Shown: positions 1-11,680, counted from the stretch's first letter. The stretch is DNA of 64,000 nucleotides from Sipunculus nudus (GCA_026874595.1 CM049306.1:29627519-29691518), one strand, 5' to 3'. The notes: generated by a model from the letters alone, not told the origin. A program made the numbers and translations.

Positions 1-108
1 TTACTTCTACTGTTCTTTCTAATGGTTTGTATATTTCTGAACTTTTCATTTATTTTAACATTAACATTATCTTACATTTACATCTTACATAATCTTACAC
101 TGTTTTAT
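1..108. other. AT-rich flank
   Basis: No gene, RNA or clear repeat is visible in this AT-rich stretch, which runs up to the possible small inverted-repeat element. Confidence 0.5.
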
Positions 109-434
109 GCACCCAGTAACAGAGAGCCAGTTTTTTAGTGGACTAATATCATACTACATGGCAATATCTTAAAAGTTTTTATTTCCTCTGCTGTGTATCT
201 TTCTTGTTAAAAAAGGAATTTTAATTTTTTTGTTGAATCCAAATTTTAAAAATTCAATTTCATGGTTGAAAGAGACATTAACTAATTTAAAATCATATAA
301 AAGACAAGAGACTCATTAACAATTTCAGCAGATTAAAGACTAGCTGTTACCATAAAATATCTACCAACAGGTATAGGTTTTGTCAGTACTTTCTATAATA
401 GTATCTATGATATATGAGTTTTCTTTGTTAAATA

Positions 435-474
<40 letters not shown>

Positions 475-704
475 GTGTGTGTGTTTATGTGTGTGACATG
501 ACAATATTTAAGAATTTTTTTTCTTCTCTAATGTCTTCTTGTTGAAAATGAATTTTAATTTTATATTGAATCAACATTTAAAAGTTAAGTTTGCATGTAG
601 ATAGAGACATGATATATTGGAGGGAAAAAAACAGAAAACACTTTGAGATATTGTCCTGTAGTTTAATATTAGCCCGCTAAAAATAGCTTGCTGTTACTGG
701 GTGC
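109..704. repeat. Possible small non-autonomous element with 14-bp terminal inverted repeats
   Basis: GCACCCAGTAACAG at 109-122 recurs as its exact reverse complement at 691-704. Inside, a block around 180-300 (GGAATTTTAATTTT, then TTGAATC, then AGAGACAT) reappears in diverged form around 515-615, so the interior looks like an old direct duplication. A TA microsatellite at 437-473 followed by GT repeats separates the halves. No coding capacity is seen. A MITE-like element is one reading; a chance inverted pair in AT-rich DNA is the other. Confidence 0.35.
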
Positions 705-897
705 TTAAAATAACCAACTGTTTAAAATTTAACTAAAAATGTATAAAATATCATATGAAAATGAATGAATATGTCAAACACATGAGAAAAAATACTGTAC
801 CAGATTTAAAAACAATTAATGTATATACTTTATGGTTCTGATATGAATTTAAACAACATTTTGATTTATTTTATATTTTTGCCAGTTTTGCTACCTC

Positions 898-928
<31 letters not shown>

Positions 929-1110
929 CCTATCCCTGAAAATTATTGAAATGAAATTGTTAAAAGATAACTAAGAACCGGAGTTAACAAATCATGCATT
1001 CCACACGAATGATTATTGAGGTAATTTGCAATAGGTGACACTTTTCATCCATTCTGTATTTACTTAGTGCTATGAAAAACTGTTTCTAATATATGAAATG
1101 TTATAGAATT
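705..1110. other. Gene-free AT-rich stretch with GA microsatellite
   Basis: Nothing coding is seen. A GA-rich tract lies at about 899-928. Confidence 0.5.
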
Positions 1111-1120
1111 TTAAATTCTT

Positions 1121-1278
1121 GGGGGGGGGGGGGGGGGTCAACGGGTGTCATTGGGTGATTATTCCGAGCATTTACCTGTCATGGTTTAAAATTGGTCTAA
1201 AAAAGGTTGGTAGTTGAGAGCGGGGTCGGGGGGGGGGGGGGGGTCTCGAACCCCAAATCCCTCCTGGACCCGCGCCTG

Positions 1279-1323
<45 letters not shown>

Positions 1324-1350
1324 TTTATATATATATACTTTATATAATAT
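1121..1350. repeat. G-run / TA-microsatellite cluster
   Basis: Uninterrupted G runs lie at 1121-1137 and 1228-1243, followed by a TA array from about 1279 to 1350. The text between the second G run and the TA array (CCTGGACCCGCGCCTG) resembles the ends of the C-run repeats at 13771 and 15864. The ORFs on both strands here are products of simple sequence. Confidence 0.8.
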
Positions 1351-1960
1351 ACACTTACCTTATACCTTATATTATTTTGACTGGCCTTTATGTCCCTCCT
1401 GTACAAATAGAAAAATGAAGAAAGTTTCCCATAAAACATTTATCATTGTTCATTTCATAAATCTTTAAGTCAAGTGTCGCCCCGTTGTAATTACCATTCA
1501 CATCAGATGACGTGCGGTATATGTACGTCAGAAATGTTTCTGTGCTGATAGAAAGGGCTTTGCTGATTCTTCATTTTAACTGCCAGTAAATATCACGTGT
1601 TCAAACAAAGTAAAAATATTAACATGTTTTAAACACGTCTCAGACATGTTTAGGTGTTTCAGTTGCTTCTTATTAAGGAATTTGTAATGACACATGTTCA
1701 TGATTCACAAAACTTGTTTTTATTTGATGCGTGTACTAATTAATTTGAAACATGAGCGAAAGGGCACATTTTGCAGCGAGATCAACTGCAGTGGTTAGTA
1801 TGCGAAAGAACTATAGGTATTTCTGCCAAAAGTAACGTTTTACTAACGTATTTGTCACGCTTGGAAAGTTCTAACGTCAAAAGTTGTTTACATGTAGAAC
1901 AAGTCGAGAAAAGTTCAGTGGGAGTCGTGAAATAATCTAGCAGTATTGCGGCCCGGTTTA
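1351..1960. other. Intergenic, upstream of the membrane-protein gene
   Basis: No ORF or repeat of note. It probably contains the distal promoter of the gene that starts near 1990. Confidence 0.4.
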
Positions 1961-1961
1961 A

Positions 1962-1968
1962 TATAAAA
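1962..1968 (+). promoter_or_regulatory. Candidate TATA box
   Basis: TATAAAA preceded by a GC-rich GCGGCCCGG stretch. Transcription would start near 1990-2000. A strong donor (GCAAG/GTGAGT, GT at 2016-2017) lies about 20 bases downstream, and acceptor candidates follow at 2838 and 2938. This suggests a short untranslated first exon (about 1990-2015) for the 3130 gene. Confidence 0.4.
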
Positions 1969-2937
1969 GAAGCTTTTAGGGTATATAGTGCATTAATAAT
2001 TTAGTTGATCGCAAGGTGAGTCAGGAGTTTCGCGTGTATTGTGTTAATGTAGACCAGAGAGTATCAAGGTATTTAGTCAAAAATAGATGAGGCATTTTAG
2101 CAGTGGCGTCAATATAACACCTCACATGTTTTAATTAAAAAAAATATATATCATTTTATCTTTTATTTTTTGATTGACCTATATTATTTATCCTTCAGTG
2201 AACTATAATTTAAAAAAAGTTATGTCTACAGTATGAGTTAATTTTTTAAACCAGGTTTAGATATATAACATTTCATAGTAAACTCAGAAATTCGTTTCCT
2301 GTATCCGCCGTTGAAAATGACCTTTAACTGTCAAGTAAACATGTTCCTACTGCTTCATATATACAATTGCTAATCCTGAATACCGTACTGGATAAATACT
2401 CCTACTGGCATTAGTTAACTACATCTTCCTCAGCTCTTTGATTACCCTTGAACCAGAACTGTCACTTTTGCATGAAAGCACACTTTCGACGTCTGTAGGT
2501 AACAACAATACCTTCAGGAAAAGTATGCTTAATACGGCCTTGTTTTTGACAAATCGTGATAACAGTACAAGTTAACCTTCAGGAGGCTCTTCAATGAGTC
2601 AGGGGTTATATTAACAAATCATCAGCAGCGTAATTATGACACACACACGCACACATTCCTACGCACATAATTTTATATATTGTAATTTGCATCCTCAAAG
2701 GTTTGAAATGTAACTTCAGACTTCATTTCTTATTATATTAATAGCCCAGTTTACAGAGATATCAATACCATAATGCATATAATTACGTTTACAGCTGTAA
2801 AAATTTCATTATATTTCAAATATGTTCTTATGTTTCAGGTATATGCTGCATGTGACATGACATGTACAAAGTATAACTTTCAGCAGTCAAAGGTTTGTTT
2901 CTACAGTGTCTTAATTACGATGTTATTATCTTTGCAG

Positions 2938-3129
2938 ATACCTGAAATGGAGAAGGTCCTACCAAAGAATGGAGCCATCCTTTCAACAATATCCAAGCAA
3001 TCAGATAAAGCTTAAAATCTCCAAAAAGTGACGTCACTTTTGTGACATATCCAGCATCACGTGATTCGACAAACCAATAAGGTGGCCTAAAACTTTTAAC
3101 CGCGAAACGAGTTGCCATGACTTTGGAAA
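2938..3129 (+). promoter_or_regulatory. Probable 5' UTR exon with uORFs
   Basis: An acceptor-like TTATCTTTGCAG ends at 2937. The following leader has an upstream ORF of 22 codons (2948-3016, stop before the main start) and an out-of-frame ATG at 3117 overlapping the main start at 3130. Such an arrangement could lower translation. The leader also holds an 18-bp perfect palindrome centred on a CRE (3024-3041) and a palindromic E-box, ATCACGTGAT, near 3055. Confidence 0.4.
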
Positions 3130-4509
3130 ATGAGCATACGCCAGGCGACGCTCGCGTATTACAAACTGTTCTTCCCACTAGCGGTTCCGTCACTTCTTGG
3201 AATTGGTGTGATAACCTTTGATTTCGTTACTGACTGGTTGGGATATCAAGCGTATCAGGCTTTGGACATATCCCAGCAGGCATCGCGCCGTTTAGCAGTA
3301 GGTCAGCATTTAACCTGGGATTTATCTGCACTCCATGTTGGGTACCTTGAATTAACGGGAATATATTGGAATATATGCATCATAGCGAGCATAGCCCTCT
3401 TCGTTTGTGTAATATGGCTCTACTACTCATTTTTGCTGGAGAGGAGACATTCCTTGAACAAAAGAGATGGCATCTCTCTCAAGGAATCAGCGGTCAATCT
3501 GTATGCAGGAGAAGTTCTAATGCTGATTCACACCCTGGTTGAGGACCTGCCCGTCATGGTTGTGTTCTTTCTCAGCAAAGCCTTCCTTACCTGTCACTTG
3601 TTCGTCAGTATAGGAAGCCCCGTTTTCGCGCCAGTTTTGGTTTCTACAGCCATCAGTGTCGTCTGCAAGTTGTGCATGGTTGTATGGAACGCAGGCTGCG
3701 TTGGATGTCGGGATGACCACCGTAAAGGCTTATGTTTTGCTATCATAAGGACAGTTTCCTTATTTTTCCTACTGGTCACATTGACATTTTGCGTGTTCAA
3801 TCTAATATTCTACTTTCCTGCCCTCGCGAGACTTGTCAGGAAATCTTACCCACCAAATCGACTGCCATTCCAAGGTCTCCACGTAGAAAATTGGATTAAA
3901 ATCGATCGTGTTGTCTTAACAACTTGTGAGCCAACGGCAGCTTCGGAAGTTGACAATAGAACCACAAGACTAACACACATAGACCTGGTCAAAGTGGAGG
4001 AATTGATGTTCACAAACAACGTAGTGTACAAGGATGTACCATGTGCCGGGAGTAATGGAACAAGCCTGGTAAAGGATTGTACCATTCGGTTTGCTTTCAA
4101 AAGGGGTCCCGACTTGCAAATTCATTATGACTTTAAGTTTATGGTCAGACAGAACACAACATGCAATTCGGAAATCCTCCTTACTCATAATTTTGAATAT
4201 GCAAATAAGTGCAATTCGAGTCATGTCACACCGGCTGTGTTTTCTTCTTCTACAGCTAGCAATGTCATGCATGCATTCAACGCAACGACCATCCCAACCA
4301 CTAGTGACGTCACTTCCGGAACGATCAGTACAAGAAATGTATCAGAAGAAACAAAGGCAAACAGTCGAAATTATCCACCTAATGATACGGTGACTGGTTA
4401 TTTTGACTTGTCTTTTAGCTCCAGCTATTCTCATGATTGTCAGACTATTTGTAATTTTGAATTTGTGAAAAATAACAGTTTAATTACCAGTGATCTGTGT
4501 GGAACTTAG
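3130..4509 (+). CDS. Multi-pass membrane protein with glycosylated C-terminal ectodomain, family unknown
   Basis: This is a 459-aa ORF with no intron in the coding part. Five hydrophobic segments are visible at about residues 14-34, 78-102, 122-150, 157-188 and 203-232. The first carries the charged motif FDFVTDW and the third carries VEDLP. The remaining 225 residues are hydrophilic, with eight N-glycosylation sequons (N276, N309, N342, N362, N384, N403, N418, N448), several cysteines, and a Ser/Thr-rich stretch at about 370-410. They are therefore probably extracellular. The ATG at 3130 has A at -3 (GGAAAATGA). The membrane part, with an acidic D-x-x-D in the first helix and a charged E-D-x-P in a later one, loosely recalls XK-related proteins, but the long ectodomain does not fit that family. 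No function is assigned. Poly(A) signal and GT-rich element follow at once, so the gene end is well defined. Confidence 0.8.
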   Translation: MSIRQATLAYYKLFFPLAVPSLLGIGVITFDFVTDWLGYQAYQALDISQQASRRLAVGQHLTWDLSALHVGYLELTGIYWNICIIASIALFVCVIWLYYSFLLERRHSLNKRDGISLKESAVNLYAGEVLMLIHTLVEDLPVMVVFFLSKAFLTCHLFVSIGSPVFAPVLVSTAISVVCKLCMVVWNAGCVGCRDDHRKGLCFAIIRTVSLFFLLVTLTFCVFNLIFYFPALARLVRKSYPPNRLPFQGLHVENWIKIDRVVLTTCEPTAASEVDNRTTRLTHIDLVKVEELMFTNNVVYKDVPCAGSNGTSLVKDCTIRFAFKRGPDLQIHYDFKFMVRQNTTCNSEILLTHNFEYANKCNSSHVTPAVFSSSTASNVMHAFNATTIPTTSDVTSGTISTRNVSEETKANSRNYPPNDTVTGYFDLSFSSSYSHDCQTICNFEFVKNNSLITSDLCGT

Positions 4510-4556
4510 TCTGTGTACATCTTAAAAAGATGTGCTGTATTCTTTTATTACTAATG

Positions 4557-4562
4557 AATAAA
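4557..4562 (+). terminator. Poly(A) signal of the membrane-protein gene
   Basis: AATAAA lies 48 bases after the stop codon. It is followed by the GT-rich element GGCTGTTTGTGTGC at 4578-4591, the usual cleavage context. Confidence 0.75.
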
Positions 4563-4591
4563 TTATTATTTTAAAATGGCTGTTTGTGTGC

Positions 4592-5399
4592 ACGCTGGCA
4601 GTGCTCAACACATGACCTCATTTTCGCTTGTATTTATTTCTACGTTATACTTCAAAAATTTCCATAACAGCCAGGCGAAAAAAATTCAGATTAGTCTTGC
4701 GTAAATGTATCGTATCACTATAAATTAAACACAGAAACCTAGATTGTCGTATGGATTCTGAAAAAAAGTTTTAGATTTTTAAAAAAAATTAAAGGTTTTA
4801 TATAATGGAATATACGAGCAGTTGCTTCGAGGATTTGTTGATTTTTCTTTGCCTACCTATTTACCATCGCCTTGTCCAGAGACTCGCATATCATTGGCGA
4901 TGTGTTCGCTAGATTATTTTATTGTAAAGTTGTTTACAATTTTAGACTATGCAAAGTAGACTGATTCGTATTGCACATAGTGCATTTACTATATAAATAT
5001 CGCAAAATACCTTAAATGTGCACGCACTGTCATCACACTGTTAGGCCTATGATATAGAAAATATCTTGCATTCAGTACGTCATTAAGATATAAAATAAAT
5101 TTAAATGTTTATTTCACTTCGTTGTCCTTATTTTATATGAAATGGAGTTAAACATTGTTTTTTATTGTTAATAAATTTTATTTATCCTATATCTTAACAT
5201 ATTTTATGCAAACAAATCGATTTTATTTTACACATAACTGTGTAAATCAAAATTATTTATTATACACAGATTCGTGTGAAGAAAGGAAACTCGGTTATCT
5301 CGGCTTTATATCATGTGATTTCATTTATCTGTATAGCTAAATTGTCGTATATTTATCATTATGAAATGTTCATTAAACCCATGCTGGACTTTGATATCC

Positions 5400-5400
<1 letters not shown>
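4592..5400. other. AT-rich intergenic DNA
   Basis: Only short AT-driven ORFs are seen. No gene or repeat is supported. Confidence 0.5.
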
Positions 5401-5402
<2 letters not shown>

Positions 5403-5475
<73 letters not shown>

Positions 5476-5490
5476 TAAATATAATCCCTG
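5403..5490. repeat. TA microsatellite
   Basis: More than 30 TA units grade into TAAATA repeats. The Ile-Tyr ORFs on both strands are produced by this array. Confidence 0.95.
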
Positions 5491-5544
5491 GTAACAATCT
5501 AGTCATTGAAAAAAGCAATTTATGTATAAGATATAAAGATACCT

Positions 5545-5740
5545 TTCCGTACGCGCGTAAGCCAAAGCGAACGCGATAAAAATCGATTCTACGGTAATGG
5601 ACTTTCTCCATATGCGCGTACGCGAACGCGATTTTCTGAATCGCTCATGCTCACGGTAGCGATGTCGCTTTGCATTTGCGATGGAATTTCTTATATTGAT
5701 GTCACGAACCGAGGGAATCCGCGGTTGCAAAGCGAGAATG
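5545..5740. repeat. CpG-dense block, possibly a transposon relic
   Basis: Motifs such as ACGCGCGTA, GCGAACGCGAT and TGCGCGTACGCGAACGCG crowd into about 200 bases, whereas the surroundings have few CpGs. The near-repeat GCGAACGCGAT appears twice about 50 bases apart. No ORF or clear terminal repeat is seen. Confidence 0.35.
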
Positions 5741-5799
5741 CCGAAGTCACAGACGTTTTATGATGTTGATGTGGAGAGATTGGTAGTATTTATATAGAA

Positions 5800-7690
5800 A
5801 AGGCACGGATATTTTTGCAGAACGCCACACCCCCTTATCACACGGACGACTAAATTATTAACATGCGGGATTTGGATAAAAAGTAACCTTTAATACGTCT
5901 TGTGACTTATTCTTCATTTTCAGTTAATTCAAACATGCCTTTAATTCTAGAAAACTCACTTTCATAAATTATGCAAAAGTCAATAAAATTAACCAAACTT
6001 TCTGCAATATAATTCTACAGAAAATACTTGAATTCAATTCGCGTGTAGCACTGCTCATATTTAACCATGTACCCCCCCCCCCCCCCCCCCCCACCCCCCG
6101 CGAAAACTATTCGCGAGTCATGTTTAAGAGAACCATGGGGTTCTTATTCTTGGAAGGGGAAGGAACTTCATCCTGAAAACTAGACTGGCCCAGTCCATGA
6201 AATAGTTCTGACTTAATTGTTGCTTCTGACAGAGAAATCAAACGTTCATGCGTTGTGTCGCATTTAGTATCGGTACCGCCATCTTGCGGCAACTCATATA
6301 ACTAATTTGCCACTATATGACCCTCTGATTTCATGTGATAAGAGCTGGCACTGAGTTTAGTCTATCGGTACATGGAATCACGTTTTATTGTAAGCATTTT
6401 ATAAGTAAACGCAAATACTAAAGCCCTGGCAGGGCTACCTGAAAACCTATTATACATTATTTGGTGAATACAAGTCTTCAAAAGCCACTAGGCCGACCAC
6501 CCTCTGAACAATAAAACCATCTTAGTTACGTCGAAGTACGTTTAACCGGAGTAAGATCCCCAAACAAGGGACCGGCAGAAGAATCTTCACTTTCGTCTTG
6601 ACGGACAACATGGACAACTTTTACTCGCCACTTCACCACTATCACTTCTGGTTTCAACTTTTTGGTCGCCAATTACTCTGCTTCTTTATTTTCTGTGGCT
6701 TTACTGGTGCCGGAGGAGACAGCTGCCAATAATCTGTCGGGACCAAACTTCTCTTTTTTGCCTTTAATTACGGAAATACATATAGCATGTACCAGTGGGA
6801 AGATAAAACGGCACTTTGATTGGATAATTTACCAATTAACAAACTTTAAAAGCAGCAAGACTTTCCAGTGTGCCTGAAGCAAGAACTGCTCGGTAGAAGC
6901 ACATTTTGGATGCATTTCCTATTTTAATTACTAAATTTGAATGGAATATAAATTCTATCTGTATCTTATGACAACATTCAAACCATTCTCTTCAATGATA
7001 TTGAGGCAGGGGCTAACGACATACGTACCCGTAAGATTAATAGAATATGTAATTACTTTCTAGCAGTAGAAAGTTCTTACAGTAGAATGCATAGAATTGA
7101 GAATAAGTACACTCGTGTCGATCACATCTATGGTCCTTGATCTAGGGATGAGATGCAGTGAGTCAGCTGGCAGTGAAAGTAAGTCTTTGTCGGCAGCTCA
7201 TCTACTCCTTGTTGCAGAAAATTCCTTTTAGCTGTAAATGAAACTCTATAGCAACCAAAAGAGGTCAACCGGAAGCCGGGGCTTCTCCTATGAAGAGAAG
7301 CTTCATTCAGCCTTTGACGAAACAAGCACCTGACCGAACGGGAGTTGATGACCATGGATCAATTAATAGCGAGCGGATTTATTTGCCGGCTGATGCTATT
7401 AGAGTGATCGGTAAGCTGCATGAAATATCGAAGGTCATTACTGACACGTATGTGTCCTGTGATTGATCAGCTACAGTCCAGAGAGACCGCTCATCAGACT
7501 ACTAGTATATGGTAGAAATCAATGCCTCTAATGTTACCCCCCCCCCCCCCCCCCCCCCCCAGGAGCGCGAGTGTATGTTCATGTAATGAGTCGCCTTTGC
7601 GTTCACTGAAATTATCATAATGTTCGCCAGTTTCGTGTTGTTCATGCCAACCCCGACCACGCTTACATTTGCCGGTTTTTTTATTTAAGT
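5800..7690. other. Gene-free stretch with long C runs
   Basis: C homopolymers lie at 6072-6092 and 7537-7560. ORFs here are at most 75 codons and lack codon or domain character. No gene is supported. Confidence 0.5.
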
Positions 7691-7739
7691 TGTATTATCT
7701 AGTACTTCCCTTTTTATTCTTAAAGGTTTCGAATTCGCA

Positions 7740-8790
7740 GTGATCGCAAAAGGAAAACTAGAATAGGGGTAGTCGACAAGCGAGTACGTGTATCCACCGA
7801 AACCAGAGTGGGACGGGTAAGGTGAGGCATGGATTGAGTGGCAAGGGGAAATAAAGAGAGGTGTGTTGCATATTAGCATGGACGACTGCAGCCGAAATGT
7901 GTATGTAGGTGGCGCCACCTGCCACAAAATCCAGAAAGTTATCCAAGTTGTATACAATTGTAAAAATTTCAGGAGGATACGTCAAACCAGTCCTGAGATA
8001 TAAGCCTGAATGTCTGCAGCCTGAACGTGAAAGTAGGTGGCGCCACCTGCCACAAAATCGACAATCTATCCAAGATGTATATACATGTACCTGCAAAATA
8101 TTAGGCAGATAAGCCAAACCAATGCCGAGATATGAGTGATTATATCCCACAAACAGACGGACGCGGATAAAGAGCTATGTGAGATCTATACACATGCAAA
8201 ATTTCGGGAGGACACGTCAAACCAGTCCTGAGATATAAGCCTGGATGTCTGAAGCCTGAACGTGAATGTAGGTGGCGCCACCTATCATAAAATCAAGAAA
8301 GCTATCCAGGATGAATACACATGCAAAATTTCAGGTGGATAAGTCTATTCACTGCGGAGATATGAGTGATTTTACCCCAAGGCAGATATACAGATGGACG
8401 CAGTGCAAAAAAGGTTGCAGGTGGCGCCACCCTTTTCTATGTATGTTATAAAGCTATCCAAGGGCTACATTTGTGAAAAATTTTTTTCCTGATTGGTCAA
8501 ACGAGTCCGAAGATATGTGGGTTAATGTGTCAAAACAGAGACACAGATGGACGCAATGGAGAGAGGAAAGGTCAGAGGTCAACGCAAAATATTTTGGCAC
8601 CAATTCACATGTGACCCGATAATCGTGCAAAGTTTCAGAAAAATCTGTCCAGTGGTCTCAGAGTTCTATTCCGGAAACGTACGCGGCGGCGGCGGCGGAA
8701 ACCGGTCAAAAACAGTGTCCGCAAAACTTTGTTTTGGCGGATCTAATTATAACGAAATTAAACATAAACCCATCGTCGAAATTTAGGTGA
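7740..8790. repeat. Dispersed repeat with GGTGGCGCCACC palindromes
   Basis: A motif block recurs four times: GTAGGTGGCGCCACC-like palindrome, then AAGCTATCCAAGATG, then ACATGCAAAATTTCAGG, then GGATAAGTCAAACCA, then GAGATATGAG. The palindromes start at about 7905, 8033, 8268 and 8420. The left part (from about 7770: GAGTGGGAC, then GGCATGGATTGAGTG) and the first block match the segment that begins near 63720 in the same orientation. It is therefore an interspersed element with internal repeats. No protein is encoded. It could be a SINE, MITE or Helitron-type derivative; the ends seen here do not decide which. Confidence 0.75.
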
Positions 8791-9326
8791 AAGGTAAAGA
8801 TAAATATCATAAATAATAAAAGATTTTGCATGTTACACATAAATCAAAGAGTGCAATTATAAATGACATCAGAACTTTGAAAATTACCGACAATAATAAA
8901 CAAAATGTCCGCTTGTTCGATGTTTCCTTAGGACCCGTCCAGTCATCAAGATTTTGCACAAACAACATTCAATATATATATTTCATATGATAAAGAAAAT
9001 ACTCTGTATGCCTCTTTTTTGTTTGTGAAATCGCAAAAATGGAACTCACGCGAAACATTGAATTACTGAAAAATCTTGAAATTTTAACCCAGGAATATGA
9101 ACCCAAACACAATATATGGTTTATTTATTTAAACAGACCCGATTTATCCAACTATACTTCATACTTTTACCCTGATCTCTCATTTCCATAGAACCCTTGA
9201 CGTATTCTTGGACGAAGTTCCCTGGAAAAAACGTTTCCAATGTCCCCGAGAATGTCCCTAAGACCCATACTACTGTGAACCAATGACAGAAATTATACCT
9301 GGGAGATGGTTTACCAGCCTCCAAGC
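8791..9326. other. Unannotated intergenic DNA
   Basis: No gene or repeat is recognised between the dispersed repeat and the minisatellite. Confidence 0.5.
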
Positions 9327-11680
9327 CCATATTACCAACATAAATGTACCTCGGACCTGTCTACAGTAAAACCTCTCCTCACCAGGCCCATGTTACCAAC
9401 ATAAATGTCAATCGGACCTGTCTCCAGTAAAACCTCTCCTCACCAGGCCCATGTTACCAACATAAATGTCAATCGGACCAGTCTACAGTAAAACCTCTCC
9501 TCACCAGGCCCATGTTACCAACATAAATGTCAATCGGACCAGTCTACAGTAAAACCTCTCCTCACCAGGCCCATGTTACCAACATAAATGTCAATCGGAC
9601 CTGTCTACAGTAAAACCTCTCCTCACCAGGCCCATGTTACCAACATAAATGTCAATCGGACCTGTCTCCAGTAAAACCTCTCCTCACCAGGCCCATGTTA
9701 CCAACATAAATGTCAATCGGACAAGTCTACAGTAAAACCTCTCCTCACCAGGCCCATGTTACCAACATAAATGTCAATCGGACCAGTCTACAGTAAAACC
9801 TCTCCTCACCAGGCCCATGTTACCAACATAAATGTCAATCGGACCTGTCTACAGTAAAACCTCTCCTCACCAGGCCCATGTTACCGACATAAATGTCAAT
9901 CGGGCCTGTCTACAGTAAAACCTTTCCTCACCAGGCCCATGTTACCAACATAAATGTCAATCGGACCTGTCTACAGTAAAACCTCTCCTCACCAGGCCCA
10001 TGTTACCAACATAAATGTCAATCGGACCTGTCTACAGTAAAACCTCTCCTCACCATGTCCATGTTACCAACATAAATGTCGATCGGACCTGTCTACAGTA
10101 AAACCTCTCCTCACCAGGTCCATATTACCAACATAAATGTCCCTCGGACCTGTCTACGGTAAAACCTCTCCTCACCAGGCCCATGTAACCAACATAAATG
10201 TCAATCGGACCTGTCTCCAGTAAAACCTCTCCTCACCAGGCCCATGTTACCAACATAAATGTCAATCGGACCAGTCTACAGTAAAACCTCTCCTCACCAG
10301 GCCCATGTTACCAACATAAATGTCAATCGGACCTGTCTACAGTAAAACCTCTCCTCACCAGGCCCATGTTACCAACATAAATGTCAATCGGACCTGTCTA
10401 CAGTGAAACCTCTCCTCACCAGGTCCATGTTACCAACATAAATGTCAATCGGACCTGTCTACAGTAAAACCTCTCCTCAACAGGCCCATGTTACCAACAT
10501 AAATGTCAATCGGACCTGTCTACAGTAAAACCTCTCCTCACCAGGCCCATATTTACAACATAAATGTCCCTCAGACCTGTCTACAGTAAAACCTCTCCTC
10601 AACAGGCCAATATTTACAACATAAATGTCCCTCGGACCTGTATACAGTAAAACCTCTCCTCACCAGGCCCATGTTACCAACATAAATGTCAATCGGACCT
10701 GTCTACAGTAAAACCTCTCCTCAACAGGCCCATATTTACAACATAATTGTCCCTCAGACATGTCTACAGTAAAACCTCTCCTCACCAGGTCCATATTACC
10801 AACATAAATGTCCCTCGGACCTGTCTACAGTAAAACCTCTCCTCACCAGGCCCATGTTACCAACATAAATGTCAATCGGACCTGTCTCCAGTAAAACCTC
10901 TCCTCACCAGGCCCATGTTACCAACATAAATGTCAATCGGACCAGTCTACAGTAAAACCTTTCCTCACCAGGCCCATGTTACCAACATAAATGTCCATCG
11001 GACCTGTCTACAGTATAACCTCTCCTCACCAGGCCCATGTTACCAACATAAATGTCAATCGGACCTGTCTACAGTAAAACCTCTCCTCACCAGGTCCATG
11101 TTACCAACATAAATGTCAATCGGACCTGTCTACAGTAAAACCTCTCCTGAACAGGCCCATGTTACCAACATAAATGTCGATCGGACCTGTCTACAGTAAA
11201 ACCTCTCCTCACCAGGCCCATATTTACAACATAAATGTCCCTCGGACCTGTCTACAGTAAAACCTCTCCTCAACAGGCCAATATTTACAACATAAATGTC
11301 CCTCGGACCTGTATACAGTAAAACCTCTCCTCACCAGGCCCATGTTACCAACATAAATGTCAATCGGACCTGTCTACAGTAAAACCTGTCCTCAACAGGC
11401 CCATATTTACAACATAATTGTCCCTCAGACATGTCTACAGTAAAACCTCTCCTCACCAGGCCAATATTTACAACATAAATGTCCCTCAGACCTGTCTACA
11501 GTAAAACCTCTCCTCACCAGGCCCATATTTACCACATAAATGTCCCTCAGACCTGTCTACAGTAAAATCTCTCCTCAACAGGCCCATATTTACAACATAC
11601 ATGTCCCTAAGACATGTCTACAGTAAAACCTCTCCTCACCATCCCATATTACCAACATAAATGTACCTCGGACCTGTCGC
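9327..11680. repeat. 61-bp minisatellite array, about 38 copies
   Basis: The unit runs CCATGTTACCAACATAAATG, then TCAATCGGACCTGTCTACAG, then TAAAACCTCTCCTCACCAGG, then C, and repeats with a strict 61-base period over about 2.35 kb with few substitutions. Variants include GTCCCTCGG, ATATTTACAAC, CAACAGGCC and GTATACAG. Because 61 is not a multiple of 3, three units make one spurious 60-codon ORF. Confidence 0.97.

Noticed and set aside
5321-5611. Ile-Tyr repeat ORFs on both strands
   Set aside because: Translation of the TA microsatellite.
10930-11112. 60-codon ORF in the 61-bp array
   Set aside because: Three 61-base units make a 61-codon cycle by arithmetic; no gene context.
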